Origin: Oscillibacter valericigenes
Lineage (GTDB): Bacteria > Bacillota > Clostridia > Oscillospirales > Oscillospiraceae
Assembly (NCBI RefSeq): GCF_021531435.1
Contig: NZ_JAFBIS010000016.1
Location: forward strand, 1 to 58,622
Length of the DNA: 58,622 nt
Direction: 5' to 3'
The position numbers and the translations under genes were made by a program. The notes under the pieces are model-generated. The model was not told where the DNA came from, made no database searches, and worked only from the letters and a program-made list of their open reading frames with translations. Of the stretch, positions 41,278 to 50,666 are shown in pieces. Within the stretch, counting starts at the first letter, position 1, and each line of letters starts with the position of its first letter.

Positions 41278-43866
41278 TCATACCCCTTCATCCGAAAACG
41301 GCGGTTCTTCATCGCCGCCCTCCGGCACGCCGCCCATCTGCATCTCCTGCCACTGGGCGCGGGTGATGAGGAGCTGCCGGGGCTTGGAGCCCTCGAAGGG
41401 GCCGACGATGCCCCGCTCCTCCATCTGGTCCACCAGCCGGGCGGCACGGGAGTACCCTAGTTTCAAGCGGCGTTGGAGCATGGAGACGGAGGCCTGGCCG
41501 GTCTCCAGCACCACCTCCACGGCGGCGGGCAGCAGCTCGTCGCCCTCGTCCTCGGCAGGCTCAGAGGGGGCAGCAGCACCCTTGGCGCCGCCCTTTTCCT
41601 TCTCCTGGACGGACTCCTCGATCTTAGCGATGACCTCGTCGGAATAGTGGGCCTCGCCGGACTGCTTGACGAACTCCACCACCTGCTCGATCTCCTCCGG
41701 GGAGATAAAGCAGCCCTGGACACGGGTGGGCTTTCCGGCGCCCAGGGGGGCGTAGAGCATGTCGCCCTTGCCCACCAGCTTTTCCGCGCCGGTGTTGTCC
41801 AGAATGATGCGGGACTCCAGGGAGGAGGCCACCGCGAAGGCAATGCGGCTGGGGATGTTGGCCTTCATCAAGCCGGTGATGACGTCCGCGGAGGGCCGCT
41901 GGGTGGCGATGACCAGGTGGACGCCGGCGGCACGGCCCATCTGGGCCACGCGGCAGATGGATTCCTCCACCTCTTTCGCCGCCACCAGCATCAGATCGGC
42001 CAGCTCGTCGATGACCACTACCACGCTGGGCAGGGTCTCCATGCCCTCGGTGGCCCGGGCCAGACGGTTGAACTCCTCCAGCTTCTTGACGCCGTTTTCC
42101 GAGAAGGTCTTGTACCGCTTCATCATCTCGAACACCGCCCACTGGAGGGCGCCGGCGGCCTTTTTCGGGTCCGTCACCACCGGGATGAGCAGGTGGGGGA
42201 TGCCGTTGTAGGGAGCCAGCTCCACCATCTTCGGGTCCACCATGATGAAGCGGACCTCGTCGGGGGTGGATTTATACAGCAGGGAGATAATGAGGGAGTT
42301 GGTGCAGACGGACTTACCGGAGCCGGTGGTGCCGGCAATGAGAACGTGGGGCAGCTTTTCAATGTCGCCGATGACGTTCCTGCCGGCGATGTCCCGGCCC
42401 AGGGCAAAGGCCGTCTTGGACTTGTGCTCGGTGAAGTCCCGGGACTCGATGACGTCCCGGATGAGGACGGGGGTGACATGCTTGTTGGGCACCTCGATGC
42501 CCACCACGGAAATTTTGTCGGGGATGGGAGCGATGCGGACGCCGGTGGCGCCCAGCGCCAAGGCAATGTCGTCCGCCAGGTTCGTGATCTTGCTGAGCTT
42601 CACACCCTGATCCAGCACGAACTCGTACCGGGTGACGGAGGGACCGTGGACCACGTCGCCGGGGGTGGCATCCACGCCGAAGCTGGTGAGGGTCTCCGCC
42701 AGGCGGCGGGAGTTGTTCCGCAGCTCAGCGCCGGCCTCGGTGAAATTCTCACCCCGGCTGGCCCGCAGGAGCGTAATGGGCGGGAACTGGTAAACATCCT
42801 CCTCCGCCGCCAGCTTCTCCTCAATTTCCGCCGTGACTGCGGCGGTCTGGGCCGCCACCTCTTTCGCGGTGTTGGCCTTCTCCTTTCTGGAGGACACCGG
42901 CTCCTCCGCCAGGGGAACGGGAGCTGGCGCGGGCGTGGGAGCAGGCGTGGGGGCAGGTGCGGGCGCGGGTGCGGCGGAAGCAGCCGGCTCGCCGCCCTTG
43001 GGAATGGCGGGCGTTTTTTCGGGCTTCTCGTTCAGCACCTGCGCGGGCGTCTTCTGCTGGTCTGACTTATGGCGGAAGAAGCTGGTAAACCGCCCCTCCT
43101 TCTCCGGGGCCTTTTCGGATTCTTTCGCAGGCGTTTTCTCCGCCGGTTTGACGGCGGGCTCGTCGTCCAGGGGGAAGTCGATCTGAGGCTTGGGCCGCTC
43201 CTCCGTCCGGCGCTTGGGCGTCTCCAGCGGCACCATGCGGATGTGGGGTTCCTCCGGCTCCTCCTCGTACTGGGGACGCTCCCGGTGCTTCTCCAGGATG
43301 GCGCCCACCGTCAGCCGCAGGGCCGCCATCAGCAGCACCACGAACAGCACGATAAACACGATCATGGAGACCAGGGGAGAAAAGACCGCCGAAGAGCCAA
43401 TGGCCAGCGTGCCGGAAATGACGCCGCCGGAGGCCAGGGCATTGCCGCTGGTCCAGAGCTTCGGCACGACCCCCAGGGAGGACTCAAAGACCTCCTTACA
43501 GCACAGGATATGCCCCAGTGTGCCGAATAATACCGGCAGCAGCAGGGCGCAGGCTGTCCGCAGCCGCACGGGGCGGCCGCGGTGGAACAGCAGAATCAGG
43601 GAGGCCAGCAGCAGGGACGGGGCGGCTAGCCAGTAGCCGTAACCGAACAGGCCCTTTAAAAGCGCGGCAAACCAGTCCAGGAAAATAGCGCTGACCCGGA
43701 AGTAGCTGACGACGGTGCACAGGGCCAGCACCAGCAGGACAACGCCCCACACCTCCCGGCGGATGGGGCGCTTCTGCGGCTGGGCCGGCTGCTTTTTGGA
43801 GCGGCTGGAGCCGCTCTTTTTCGCGGCGGATGTTTTTGTGGATTTCTTTTGTGTCGTGGAAGCCAC
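41278..43866 (-). CDS. ftsK: DNA translocase FtsK/SpoIIIE
   Basis: FtsK/SpoIIIE pumps chromosomal DNA through the division or sporulation septum. The 862-residue protein has a basic N terminus, four membrane segments in the first 200 residues, a Pro/Ala/Glu-rich linker with a PAPAPAPTPAP run, and the motor. The motor has Walker A GTTGSGKS, Walker B VVVIDELADLM, and VHLVIATQRPSADVITG. A C-terminal gamma winged helix (SMLQRRLKLGYSRAARLVDQMEERGIVG) reads KOPS/SRS-like sites. Start is GTG, 7 bases after GGGAGGT. I cannot say whether it serves division, sporulation or both. Confidence 0.95.
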   Translation of the reverse strand: MASTTQKKSTKTSAAKKSGSSRSKKQPAQPQKRPIRREVWGVVLLVLALCTVVSYFRVSAIFLDWFAALLKGLFGYGYWLAAPSLLLASLILLFHRGRPVRLRTACALLLPVLFGTLGHILCCKEVFESSLGVVPKLWTSGNALASGGVISGTLAIGSSAVFSPLVSMIVFIVLFVVLLMAALRLTVGAILEKHRERPQYEEEPEEPHIRMVPLETPKRRTEERPKPQIDFPLDDEPAVKPAEKTPAKESEKAPEKEGRFTSFFRHKSDQQKTPAQVLNEKPEKTPAIPKGGEPAASAAPAPAPAPTPAPTPAPAPVPLAEEPVSSRKEKANTAKEVAAQTAAVTAEIEEKLAAEEDVYQFPPITLLRASRGENFTEAGAELRNNSRRLAETLTSFGVDATPGDVVHGPSVTRYEFVLDQGVKLSKITNLADDIALALGATGVRIAPIPDKISVVGIEVPNKHVTPVLIRDVIESRDFTEHKSKTAFALGRDIAGRNVIGDIEKLPHVLIAGTTGSGKSVCTNSLIISLLYKSTPDEVRFIMVDPKMVELAPYNGIPHLLIPVVTDPKKAAGALQWAVFEMMKRYKTFSENGVKKLEEFNRLARATEGMETLPSVVVVIDELADLMLVAAKEVEESICRVAQMGRAAGVHLVIATQRPSADVITGLMKANIPSRIAFAVASSLESRIILDNTGAEKLVGKGDMLYAPLGAGKPTRVQGCFISPEEIEQVVEFVKQSGEAHYSDEVIAKIEESVQEKEKGGAKGAAAPSEPAEDEGDELLPAAVEVVLETGQASVSMLQRRLKLGYSRAARLVDQMEERGIVGPFEGSKPRQLLITRAQWQEMQMGGVPEGGDEEPPFSDEGV

Positions 43867-43888
43867 GGTATGTACCTCCCGATGGAAA

Positions 43889-44731
43889 TTACTGAATGAT
43901 GGTCAGGACCAGGGTGATCGTACCCACGATCCAGCAATAATAGGCAAAAAAGCCAAATTTGCCCTTGTCGGCGATCATTTTCAGCAGGCGGATGCAGGCG
44001 TAGCCCACCAGGGCGGATACCGCCACGCCCACCAGGTATACGGGAACATCGCCCCAATTGATGCCGGCTTCAACGGCGTCCTTCAGGCTGAGAATGTTGG
44101 CGCCCAGCACGGCGGGGATGGACAGCAGGAAGGAGAACCGGACGGCGAATTTCCGCTCAAAGCCCACGAAGCACCCGGCAGTGATGGTGGTGCCGGAGCG
44201 GGAGATGCCGGGGCAGGTGGCAATGGCCTGGCCAACGCCCACCAGCAGCACATCCAGGATGGTCGCCGTCTTTTCCGTCTTGCGGCCCTTTTTCACCCGG
44301 TCGCTGGCAAACAGCAGGAAGCCCGTGACGATGAGGGCCCCCGCCACGAAATACATATTGTCGGCCAGGCCCTCCACCAGATCCTTCACCGGCAGAACGA
44401 TGAGCAGCGGCAGCGTGCCCACGATGATGAGCAGGATCAGCCGCCGGGCGGGCGGCACGGGCGTGGGCGTGGTGCGGTGGACCAAATCACTGACGCCCCG
44501 GAAAAACTCCAGGACCATGTCCCGGATGTCGCTCCAGTAGGCGGCGAACACAGCCAGCAGCGTGCCCAGGTGCAGAAGCACGTCGAAGAACTCCGGGATG
44601 TCGGAGGCTCCGGACATGTCCAGCAGGTGCTCCGCGATGGCCAGGTGGCCGGAGCTGGAAATGGGCAGGAATTCCGCCACGCCCTGGATCAGGCCCAGGA
44701 GGATGGATGACAGCAGTGACAAAATGCTCAC
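43889..44731 (-). CDS. uppP: Undecaprenyl-diphosphatase (UppP/BacA)
   Basis: This membrane enzyme recycles the lipid carrier undecaprenyl pyrophosphate for wall synthesis; overexpression gives bacitracin resistance. The 280-residue protein has about eight membrane segments, the N-terminal GVAEFLPISSSGH with catalytic Glu and Ser/His, and the second motif PGISRSGTTIT. It is transcribed toward ftsK with a 22-base gap. Confidence 0.96.
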   Translation of the reverse strand: MSILSLLSSILLGLIQGVAEFLPISSSGHLAIAEHLLDMSGASDIPEFFDVLLHLGTLLAVFAAYWSDIRDMVLEFFRGVSDLVHRTTPTPVPPARRLILLIIVGTLPLLIVLPVKDLVEGLADNMYFVAGALIVTGFLLFASDRVKKGRKTEKTATILDVLLVGVGQAIATCPGISRSGTTITAGCFVGFERKFAVRFSFLLSIPAVLGANILSLKDAVEAGINWGDVPVYLVGVAVSALVGYACIRLLKMIADKGKFGFFAYYCWIVGTITLVLTIIQ

Positions 44732-44823
44732 GCTCCTTACGGTTCAAATCTACATACAAAAACAGTATAGCATGGCAGGCCGAAAAATTCCAGTCATATT
44801 TATGTCAACATTGAAATAGAAAA

Positions 44824-44848
44824 CGGGGAACGCACAGCGTTCCCCGTG
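44824..44848 (-). terminator. Terminator after rnc
   Basis: An 11-bp perfect stem (44824-44834 with 44838-44848) with T-rich sequence (TTTTCTATTT) following on the minus strand. Confidence 0.8.
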
Positions 44849-44854
44849 GTTTCG

Positions 44855-45538
44855 TCATGTTTCGCCCAGCGCGGCCAGCGCCGCTCTGGCGGCGGCCTGT
44901 TCAGCCTCTTTTTTGCTGTGGCCGGAGCCGCTGCCCACCACCGCGCCGTTCAGCAGCACCTCCGCCGAGAACGTTTTGGCGTGGTCCGGACCCTGCTCGC
45001 CCGCCATGCGGTAGCTGAGCTCCTGACCCGCCTGTCGCTGAACCAGCTCCTGGAGGGCCGTCTTGTAGTCCCGGCGGCGTTCCTCCACCGCCTCCTCCTT
45101 CTCCGCGTCCAGCAGCAGCCGGTGGATGAGGGCCGAGGCAGCGCCGATGCCGCCGTCCAGATACACGGCGGCAAACACCGCCTCCGTGGCGTCCGCCAGG
45201 ATGGAGGTGCGCTTGCGGCCGCCTCCTGCCTCCTCGCCCCGGCCCAGCTTCAAGTAGCTGCCCAGGTCCAGCTTCCGCGCCACCTCGTACAGGCTCTGCT
45301 CACACACAAGGGCCGCCCGGATGCGGGTCAGATCCCCCTCCGGCAGGTCGGGGTGCTGGACGAACAGAAATTCCGCCGTCACAAAGCCCAGCACGGAGTC
45401 GCCCAGAAACTCCAGCCGCTCGTTGCTGTTCAGCCCGGCGGCACGGTGCTCGTTGGCGTAGGAGCTGTGGCTCAGGGCCTCGGACAGCAGGGCCGGGTCC
45501 CGGAACGTGTAATTCAGTTTTTTCTCCAGTTCCTGCAT
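44855..45538 (-). CDS. rnc: Ribonuclease III
   Basis: RNase III cuts double-stranded RNA, including rRNA precursors. The 227-residue protein has the catalytic signature NERLEFLGDSVLGFV (nearest residues Glu and Asp), ADATEAVFAAVYLDGG, and a C-terminal double-stranded RNA-binding domain ending GSGHSKKEAEQAAARAAL. I start at MQELEKKL, 6 bases after GGAGGGG. acpP lies directly upstream in the normal order. Confidence 0.96.
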   Translation of the reverse strand: MQELEKKLNYTFRDPALLSEALSHSSYANEHRAAGLNSNERLEFLGDSVLGFVTAEFLFVQHPDLPEGDLTRIRAALVCEQSLYEVARKLDLGSYLKLGRGEEAGGGRKRTSILADATEAVFAAVYLDGGIGAASALIHRLLLDAEKEEAVEERRRDYKTALQELVQRQAGQELSYRMAGEQGPDHAKTFSAEVLLNGAVVGSGSGHSKKEAEQAAARAALAALGET

Positions 45539-45551
45539 TGCGTTCCCCTCC

Positions 45552-45590
45552 AAAAGGAAACCCCGCTCAGACAGCGGGGCGTTTCCTTTA
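45552..45590 (-). terminator. Terminator or attenuator between acpP and rnc
   Basis: A long stem (AAAGGAAAC and CCCGCT with AGCGGG and GTTTCCTTT, two bulged bases) followed by TTTT on the minus strand. It likely reduces rnc expression relative to acpP. Confidence 0.7.
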
Positions 45591-45833
45591 CTTCTGCTTT
45601 CCGGCGATATAGTTCACCGCGTCGCCCACGGTCTTGAGCTTGCCCAGGTCTTCCTCCTGGATCTCGCCCACTTCAAACTCCTCTTCCATAGCCATGACCA
45701 GTTCCACCAGGTCCACGGAATCAGCGCCCAGATCCTCCTCAAAAGAGGTATCCATGGTCACCTCGGAGGGTTCCATGGCAAACTGCTCGGCTACCAGCTC
45801 ACGCATTGTTTGGAAAATTTCTTCAATCGACAT
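45588..45833 (-). CDS. acpP: Acyl carrier protein
   Basis: ACP carries growing acyl chains in fatty acid and phospholipid synthesis. The 81-residue acidic protein has the phosphopantetheine site GADSVDLVEL with Ser39, plus VGDAVNYI at the end. The ATG is well placed after AAGGAGTG. It has its own promoter just downstream of plsX. Confidence 0.96.
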   Translation of the reverse strand: MSIEEIFQTMRELVAEQFAMEPSEVTMDTSFEEDLGADSVDLVELVMAMEEEFEVGEIQEEDLGKLKTVGDAVNYIAGKQK

Positions 45834-45881
45834 TTCTGTTACACTCCTTACGGGATGATCCCTATATGTTGTGTTGAGGCA

Positions 45882-45911
45882 ATCATACGGCAACTGCCGC
45901 GTCGCTGTCAA
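45882..45911 (-). promoter_or_regulatory. Promoter of acpP
   Basis: On the minus strand TTGACA (45906-45911), 18-base spacer, TATGAT (45882-45887). Confidence 0.78.
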
Positions 45912-45918
45912 GTGCTTC

Positions 45919-46965
45919 TTATATTTTTTCAGCAGTCCGTTCCAGAGTCCGTTCCAGCTTCATAACGTCGATGTTGGCCTCAATGTCCGCGATGAAGCCG
46001 CTTTCCGCGTATTCCTTGGCCCGCAGGACCGCGTTGCAGATGGCCCGGGCGTCAGAGGAGCCGTGGGCCTTGATGACGGGCTTGGAGATGCCCAGGAAGG
46101 GCGTGCCGCCGATCTCGCTGGGGTCCAGCAGCTTCTTCATGTCCGCCATGTCGCTCTTCACCAGGGCGGCGGCCAGCTTCGTCTTCGTACTGGACAGGAA
46201 CATTTTTTTCAGTTCCTTCAGCAGGAATTTGCCGGTACCCTCCAGGCTCTTGAGCATCACGTTGCCGGTGAAGCCGTCGGCCACCACCACGTCCGCGCCG
46301 CCCATCATCACGTCGCTGGCCTCAATGTTGCCGGTGAAGCGAAGGCGGCCCGCCTCCGACGCGGCCTGGAGCAGCGCATAGGTCTCATGGCGCAGGGTGT
46401 CGCCCTTCTCCTCCTCCGCGCCGATGTTCAGCAGGGCCACCCGGGGCTTTTCCACCCCCAGGACCCGCTTGGCGTAGTAGTTGCCGAGGTACGCGAACTG
46501 GAGCAGATACTCCGGTGTGCACTCCGCGTTGGCGCCGCAGTCACACAGAACGGCCCGTCCGCCGAAGGTGGGGATGACGGGGCCCATGGCGGCACGGCGG
46601 ATGCCCCGGATGCGCTTGACCAGCAGCGTCGCGCCGGACAGCAGCGCGCCGGTGGACCCGGCGGAGACAAAGGCGTCGCCCTCCCCCGCTTTCAGCAGGT
46701 TCAGGCCCACCGTCAGGGAGGAGTCCTTTTTCATTTTGAAGGCGGTGGCAGGATCGTCGGCGATCTCCACTACTTCGCTGGCGTCTTTCAGCTCCACACC
46801 GGCTGGCAGCGTCTTCTCGCCGCAGGCCTCCACAGCCCGCAGAACGTCCGCCGCGCGGCCTACCAGGAGGATGTCCACGCCGTGCTTCTTATGGGCGTCC
46901 AGGGCGCCTTGAACGATTGCCTGAGGAGCGTTGTCGCCGCCCATGGCGTCTACGATGATCTTCAT
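45919..46965 (-). CDS. plsX: Phosphate acyltransferase PlsX
   Basis: PlsX converts acyl-ACP to acyl-phosphate, the first step of phospholipid synthesis in most Firmicutes. The 348-residue protein starts IIVDAMGGDNAPQAIVQGAL and has VSAGSTGALLSGA, GGRAVLCDCGAN, LLNIGAEEEKGD and GFTGNVMLKSLEG. It overlaps trmFO by 4 bases (ATGA) and precedes acpP, the usual partner. Confidence 0.96.
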   Translation of the reverse strand: MKIIVDAMGGDNAPQAIVQGALDAHKKHGVDILLVGRAADVLRAVEACGEKTLPAGVELKDASEVVEIADDPATAFKMKKDSSLTVGLNLLKAGEGDAFVSAGSTGALLSGATLLVKRIRGIRRAAMGPVIPTFGGRAVLCDCGANAECTPEYLLQFAYLGNYYAKRVLGVEKPRVALLNIGAEEEKGDTLRHETYALLQAASEAGRLRFTGNIEASDVMMGGADVVVADGFTGNVMLKSLEGTGKFLLKELKKMFLSSTKTKLAAALVKSDMADMKKLLDPSEIGGTPFLGISKPVIKAHGSSDARAICNAVLRAKEYAESGFIADIEANIDVMKLERTLERTAEKI

Positions 46966-48269
46966 GCGAGGACCTCCTCCTTGATCTGGTCGATGATGGC
47001 AAGGGACCGCTGGGAAAGCTCGGCGTTCTTGTTCCGCTTGCCCTTGACCCGGTGGTCGAGGGGCGGGATGATGCCGAAGTTGATGTTCATGGGCTGGAAC
47101 ACCGTCACGGACTGGTTGGAGACATACAGTCCCAGAGCGCCGATGGCGGTCTCCTGCGGGAAATCAATGGGGGGCTTGCCCCGGAGCCGCCGGGCGGTCT
47201 CCACGCCCACCAGGAACCCGCTGGCGGCGGATTCCACGTACCCCTCCACGCCGGTCATCTGCCCGGCAAAGGAAATGCGGGGCTGGGCTTTCAGCCGGTA
47301 ATAGCGGTCCAGCAGGCGGGGGGAATTCAGGAAGGTGTTGCGGTGCATGACGCCGTAGCGCAGGAACTCCGCGTCGTGGAGGGCGGGGATCATGGAGAAT
47401 ACCCGCCGCTGCTCCGGGAACCGCAGATGGGTCTGGAAGCCCACCAGGTTATACACCGTACCGTCGGCGTTATCCCGCCGGAGCTGCACCACGGCGTAGG
47501 GCTCCTTCCCCGTCCGGGGGTCCTTCAGGCCACGGGGTTTCAGGGGGCCGTAGCACAGGGTGTCGTGGCCCCGGCGGGCCATGACCTCCACGGGCATGCA
47601 GCCCTCGAACACCATTTTGTCCTCAAATCCGTGGACCTCCGCCTCCTGGGCGGTAGTCAACTCCCGCCAGAAGGCGTCGTACTCCTCCTCGTCCATGGGG
47701 CAGTTCACGTAGTCCGCCGTGCCCTTGTCGTACCGGGAGCCGAACCAGGCCTTGTCCATGTCCACGCTCTCGGCGGACACCAGGGGCGCCGCCGCGTCGT
47801 AAAAGTGGAGGTCGCTGTCCGCCCCCAGCAGGGTCTGGAGGCGCTCCGCCAGGGCGTCGGAGGTCAGGGGGCCGGAGGCGATGACCACCTCGCCCTCGGG
47901 GATGTCGGTGACCTCGCCGGGGACGACGGTGATATTCGGGTGGTTTTTGATCTTCTCCGTCACCAGGGCGGCAAAGCCGTGGCGGTCCACCGCCAGGGCG
48001 CCGCCGGCCTCCACCCGGGTAGCGTCGGCGCAGGACAAGATCAGGCTGTCCAGGCGGCGAAGCTCTTCTTTCAGCAAGCCCACCGCGTTTTCCAGCTGGT
48101 CGGAGCGCAGGGAGTTGGAGCAGCACAGCTCCGCGAAATCATTGGTCACGTGGGCGGGGGTCTTTTTCTCCGGCTTCATCTCCCGGAGCGTCACGCTGAT
48201 GCCCCGCTGGGCCAGCTGCCAGGCGCATTCGCTGCCGGCCAGGCCCGCGCCGATGACGGTCACATTCAT
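46962..48269 (-). CDS. trmFO: Folate-dependent tRNA (uracil-54) methyltransferase TrmFO
   Basis: TrmFO makes m5U54 in tRNA using methylene-tetrahydrofolate and FAD. The 435-residue protein has the N-terminal FAD loop VIGAGLAGSECAWQLAQRG, MKPEKKTPAHVTNDFAELCCSNSLRSD, VDRHGFAALVT and the C-terminal ISFAGQMTGVEGYVESAASG. It sits between topA and plsX as in many clostridia. Confidence 0.97.
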   Translation of the reverse strand: MNVTVIGAGLAGSECAWQLAQRGISVTLREMKPEKKTPAHVTNDFAELCCSNSLRSDQLENAVGLLKEELRRLDSLILSCADATRVEAGGALAVDRHGFAALVTEKIKNHPNITVVPGEVTDIPEGEVVIASGPLTSDALAERLQTLLGADSDLHFYDAAAPLVSAESVDMDKAWFGSRYDKGTADYVNCPMDEEEYDAFWRELTTAQEAEVHGFEDKMVFEGCMPVEVMARRGHDTLCYGPLKPRGLKDPRTGKEPYAVVQLRRDNADGTVYNLVGFQTHLRFPEQRRVFSMIPALHDAEFLRYGVMHRNTFLNSPRLLDRYYRLKAQPRISFAGQMTGVEGYVESAASGFLVGVETARRLRGKPPIDFPQETAIGALGLYVSNQSVTVFQPMNINFGIIPPLDHRVKGKRNKNAELSQRSLAIIDQIKEEVLA

Positions 48270-48316
48270 AGGGATTCTCCTTTGTGGGGGATGGCCGCCC
48301 GGAGGCGGCGCACCCT

Positions 48317-50620
48317 TTACGCCTTTTCGGCGGTCTTTTTCGCGGCAGTCTTTTTTGCTGCCGTTTTCTTGGCTGCCGGCTTTTTCGCCGCGGTCTTTTT
48401 GGCGGCTGTCTTCTTGGCGGCAGGCTTCTTTTCTTCGGTCTCCTCCGCAGGGGACTCCCCCTCCGCCTTGGCCGCGGGCTTGGGATAGCCCCGCTTCTCC
48501 TCGGGGAGGAAATTGGAACAGGCCTCGTTGATGCAGAAAGGCTTCTTGAAACCCTTACCGGCTTTCTTGAACATGGTATGGCCGCAGACCGGGCAGTCGT
48601 CCTTCACGGGCACGTCCCAGGTCATAAAGTCGCACTTTTGGCTCTCGTCCCGGCTGTTCAGGTGCTCGCAGCAGTAATAGGTGTACTGCTTGTTGGTCTT
48701 TTTGCTGGTGCCGGTGCGCTTCATCAGCCGTCCGCCGCACTTGGGGCAGCGGCCCGGCATCTCCACCACCAGGGGCATAGTGAAGCTGCAGTCCGGGTAG
48801 CCGGGGCAGGCCAGGAAGCGACCGAACCGGCCGGACTTCACCACCAGGTTCCGCCCGCACTCGGGGCAAACTTCTTCGGATACCTCGTCGGGCACCTTGA
48901 TGCGCACGCCCTCCAGGTCCTGCTCGGCCTTTTTCAGGTGCTCCTCAAAGTCGCCGTAGAAGTCCCGCAGGACGCCCTTCCAGGGCGTGGTGCCCTCCTC
49001 CACGGAGTCCAGCTCTTTTTCCATGTGGGCGGTGAACTTCGTGTCGGCGATGTCGCTGAATTTGTCCTTCATCAGCTCCGTCACCACCCGGCCCAGGTTG
49101 GTGATGCGCAGGTATTTGCCCTCCTTGATGACATACTCCCGGTCGATGATGGTGGACACGGTGGGCGCGTAGGTGGAGGGCCGTCCGATGCCCTGCTCCT
49201 CCATGGCGCGGATGAGGGTGGCGTCGGTATAGTGGGCGGGGGGCTGGGTGAAGTGCTGGTCCTTGGTAAAATCCTTCAGGGCCAGGGTCTCGCCCTCCTG
49301 GAGGGCGGGCAGGGGAGATTCCTTCTCCTCCTTTTCGTCGTCCTTGCCCTCCTCGTACACGGCGGTATAGCCGGAGAATTTCAGGCTGGAGGAGCTGGCG
49401 CGGAAGCTGTGGCCGCTGGCCTCGATCTCCACCGCCACGCTGTCATAGACCGCATTGGACATCTGGCAGGCCACAAAGCGGCTCCAGATCAGCCGGTACA
49501 GGCGGTACTGCTCGCCGGTCAGGTTCTTGCGCAGGTCTTCCGGTGTCCAGTTCACGTTGCTGGGGCGGATGGCTTCATGGGCGTCCTGGGCGCCCGCCTT
49601 GGCCTTGTAGCGGTGGGCCTGGGGCGGATAGTAGGCCGCGCCGTAACGACCCAGAATGAACTCCTTGGCGGAGGCGATGGCCTCCTCGGAAATGCGGAGG
49701 GAGTCGGTACGCATATAGGTGATAAGGCCCACGGTGCCCTCGCCTTCGATGTCCACGCCCTCATAGAGCTGCTGGGCGATGGCCATGGTGCGGCGGGGCG
49801 TCATGGAGAGCTTTCTCGACGCCTCCTGCTGCAGGGTGGAGGTTGTGAAGGGCGGGGAGGGACTGCGCTGCTTGTCGGTCCGCTTCACGCTCCTGACGGT
49901 GAACACGCCGTTTTCCGTCTCACGGATGACAGCGTCCACCTCCGCCTCGCTTTTCAGCTCGGCCTTCTTGCCGTTTTTGCCGTGGTAATGGGCGGCAAAG
50001 GGAATTTTTTTCACATCGCTGCCCAGGAGATTCGCGTCCAGGCTCCAGTATTCCTCGGGCTGGAACGCCTCGATCTCCCGCTCCCGGTCGTCCACCATGC
50101 GGGTTGCCACGGACTGGACACGGCCGGCGGAGAGGCCCCGGCGGATCTTCTTCCACAGCAAGGGGCTCAACTCATAGCCCACCAGACGGTCCAGGATGCG
50201 GCGGGCCTGCTGAGCGTCCACCAGGTTCTGGTCAATGTCCCGGGGCTCCCGGATGCTCTCCTGCACCACTTTCTTCGTGATTTCGTTAAAAGTGACCCGC
50301 TTCGTCTTTTCATCCGGCAGGTTCAAAAGCTGCTTCAAATGCCAGGAAATGGCCTCGCCCTCCCGGTCCGGGTCGGTTGCGAGGTAGACCGTATCCGCAG
50401 CCTTGGCGGATTTTTTCAGGTCGCTGATGATGTCCTCTTTGCCCTTGATGGGCTTGTAGATGGGCTCAAAATCCTTCTCCACATCCACGCCCAGGGTGCT
50501 TTTGGGCAGGTCCCGCAGATGGCCCATGCAGGCCTTCACGGTAAAATCCTTGCCCAGGTACTTGCCGATGGTCTTTGCCTTCGCGGGAGACTCCACGATG
50601 ACCAGGCTGTGATTTGCCAT
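48317..50620 (-). CDS. topA: DNA topoisomerase I with Lys/Ala-rich tail
   Basis: TopA relaxes negative supercoils. The 767-residue protein has the Toprim domain (LVIVESPAKAKTI, ATDPDREGEAISWH), the active-site Tyr302 in GLITYMRTDS, and three C-terminal zinc fingers (CPECGRN, CPKCGGR, CPVCGHT with matching Cys pairs). The last 40 or so residues are repeats of PAAKK and TAAKK, like the tail of histone H1. The ATG follows GGAGGTAAGT. dprA lies 46 bases upstream, the usual pairing. Confidence 0.97.
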   Translation of the reverse strand: MANHSLVIVESPAKAKTIGKYLGKDFTVKACMGHLRDLPKSTLGVDVEKDFEPIYKPIKGKEDIISDLKKSAKAADTVYLATDPDREGEAISWHLKQLLNLPDEKTKRVTFNEITKKVVQESIREPRDIDQNLVDAQQARRILDRLVGYELSPLLWKKIRRGLSAGRVQSVATRMVDDREREIEAFQPEEYWSLDANLLGSDVKKIPFAAHYHGKNGKKAELKSEAEVDAVIRETENGVFTVRSVKRTDKQRSPSPPFTTSTLQQEASRKLSMTPRRTMAIAQQLYEGVDIEGEGTVGLITYMRTDSLRISEEAIASAKEFILGRYGAAYYPPQAHRYKAKAGAQDAHEAIRPSNVNWTPEDLRKNLTGEQYRLYRLIWSRFVACQMSNAVYDSVAVEIEASGHSFRASSSSLKFSGYTAVYEEGKDDEKEEKESPLPALQEGETLALKDFTKDQHFTQPPAHYTDATLIRAMEEQGIGRPSTYAPTVSTIIDREYVIKEGKYLRITNLGRVVTELMKDKFSDIADTKFTAHMEKELDSVEEGTTPWKGVLRDFYGDFEEHLKKAEQDLEGVRIKVPDEVSEEVCPECGRNLVVKSGRFGRFLACPGYPDCSFTMPLVVEMPGRCPKCGGRLMKRTGTSKKTNKQYTYYCCEHLNSRDESQKCDFMTWDVPVKDDCPVCGHTMFKKAGKGFKKPFCINEACSNFLPEEKRGYPKPAAKAEGESPAEETEEKKPAAKKTAAKKTAAKKPAAKKTAAKKTAAKKTAEKA

Positions 50621-50666
50621 ACTTACCTCCAGGCGCCCCAGCGGGGCGCACGTTCTTTCATGCCAT

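Noticed and set aside
48317..48450. Frameshift or assembly artefact creating the Lys/Ala tail of topA
   Set aside because: The repeats are in frame, use consistent codons and end at a normal stop. Such tails are known in other topoisomerase I proteins.
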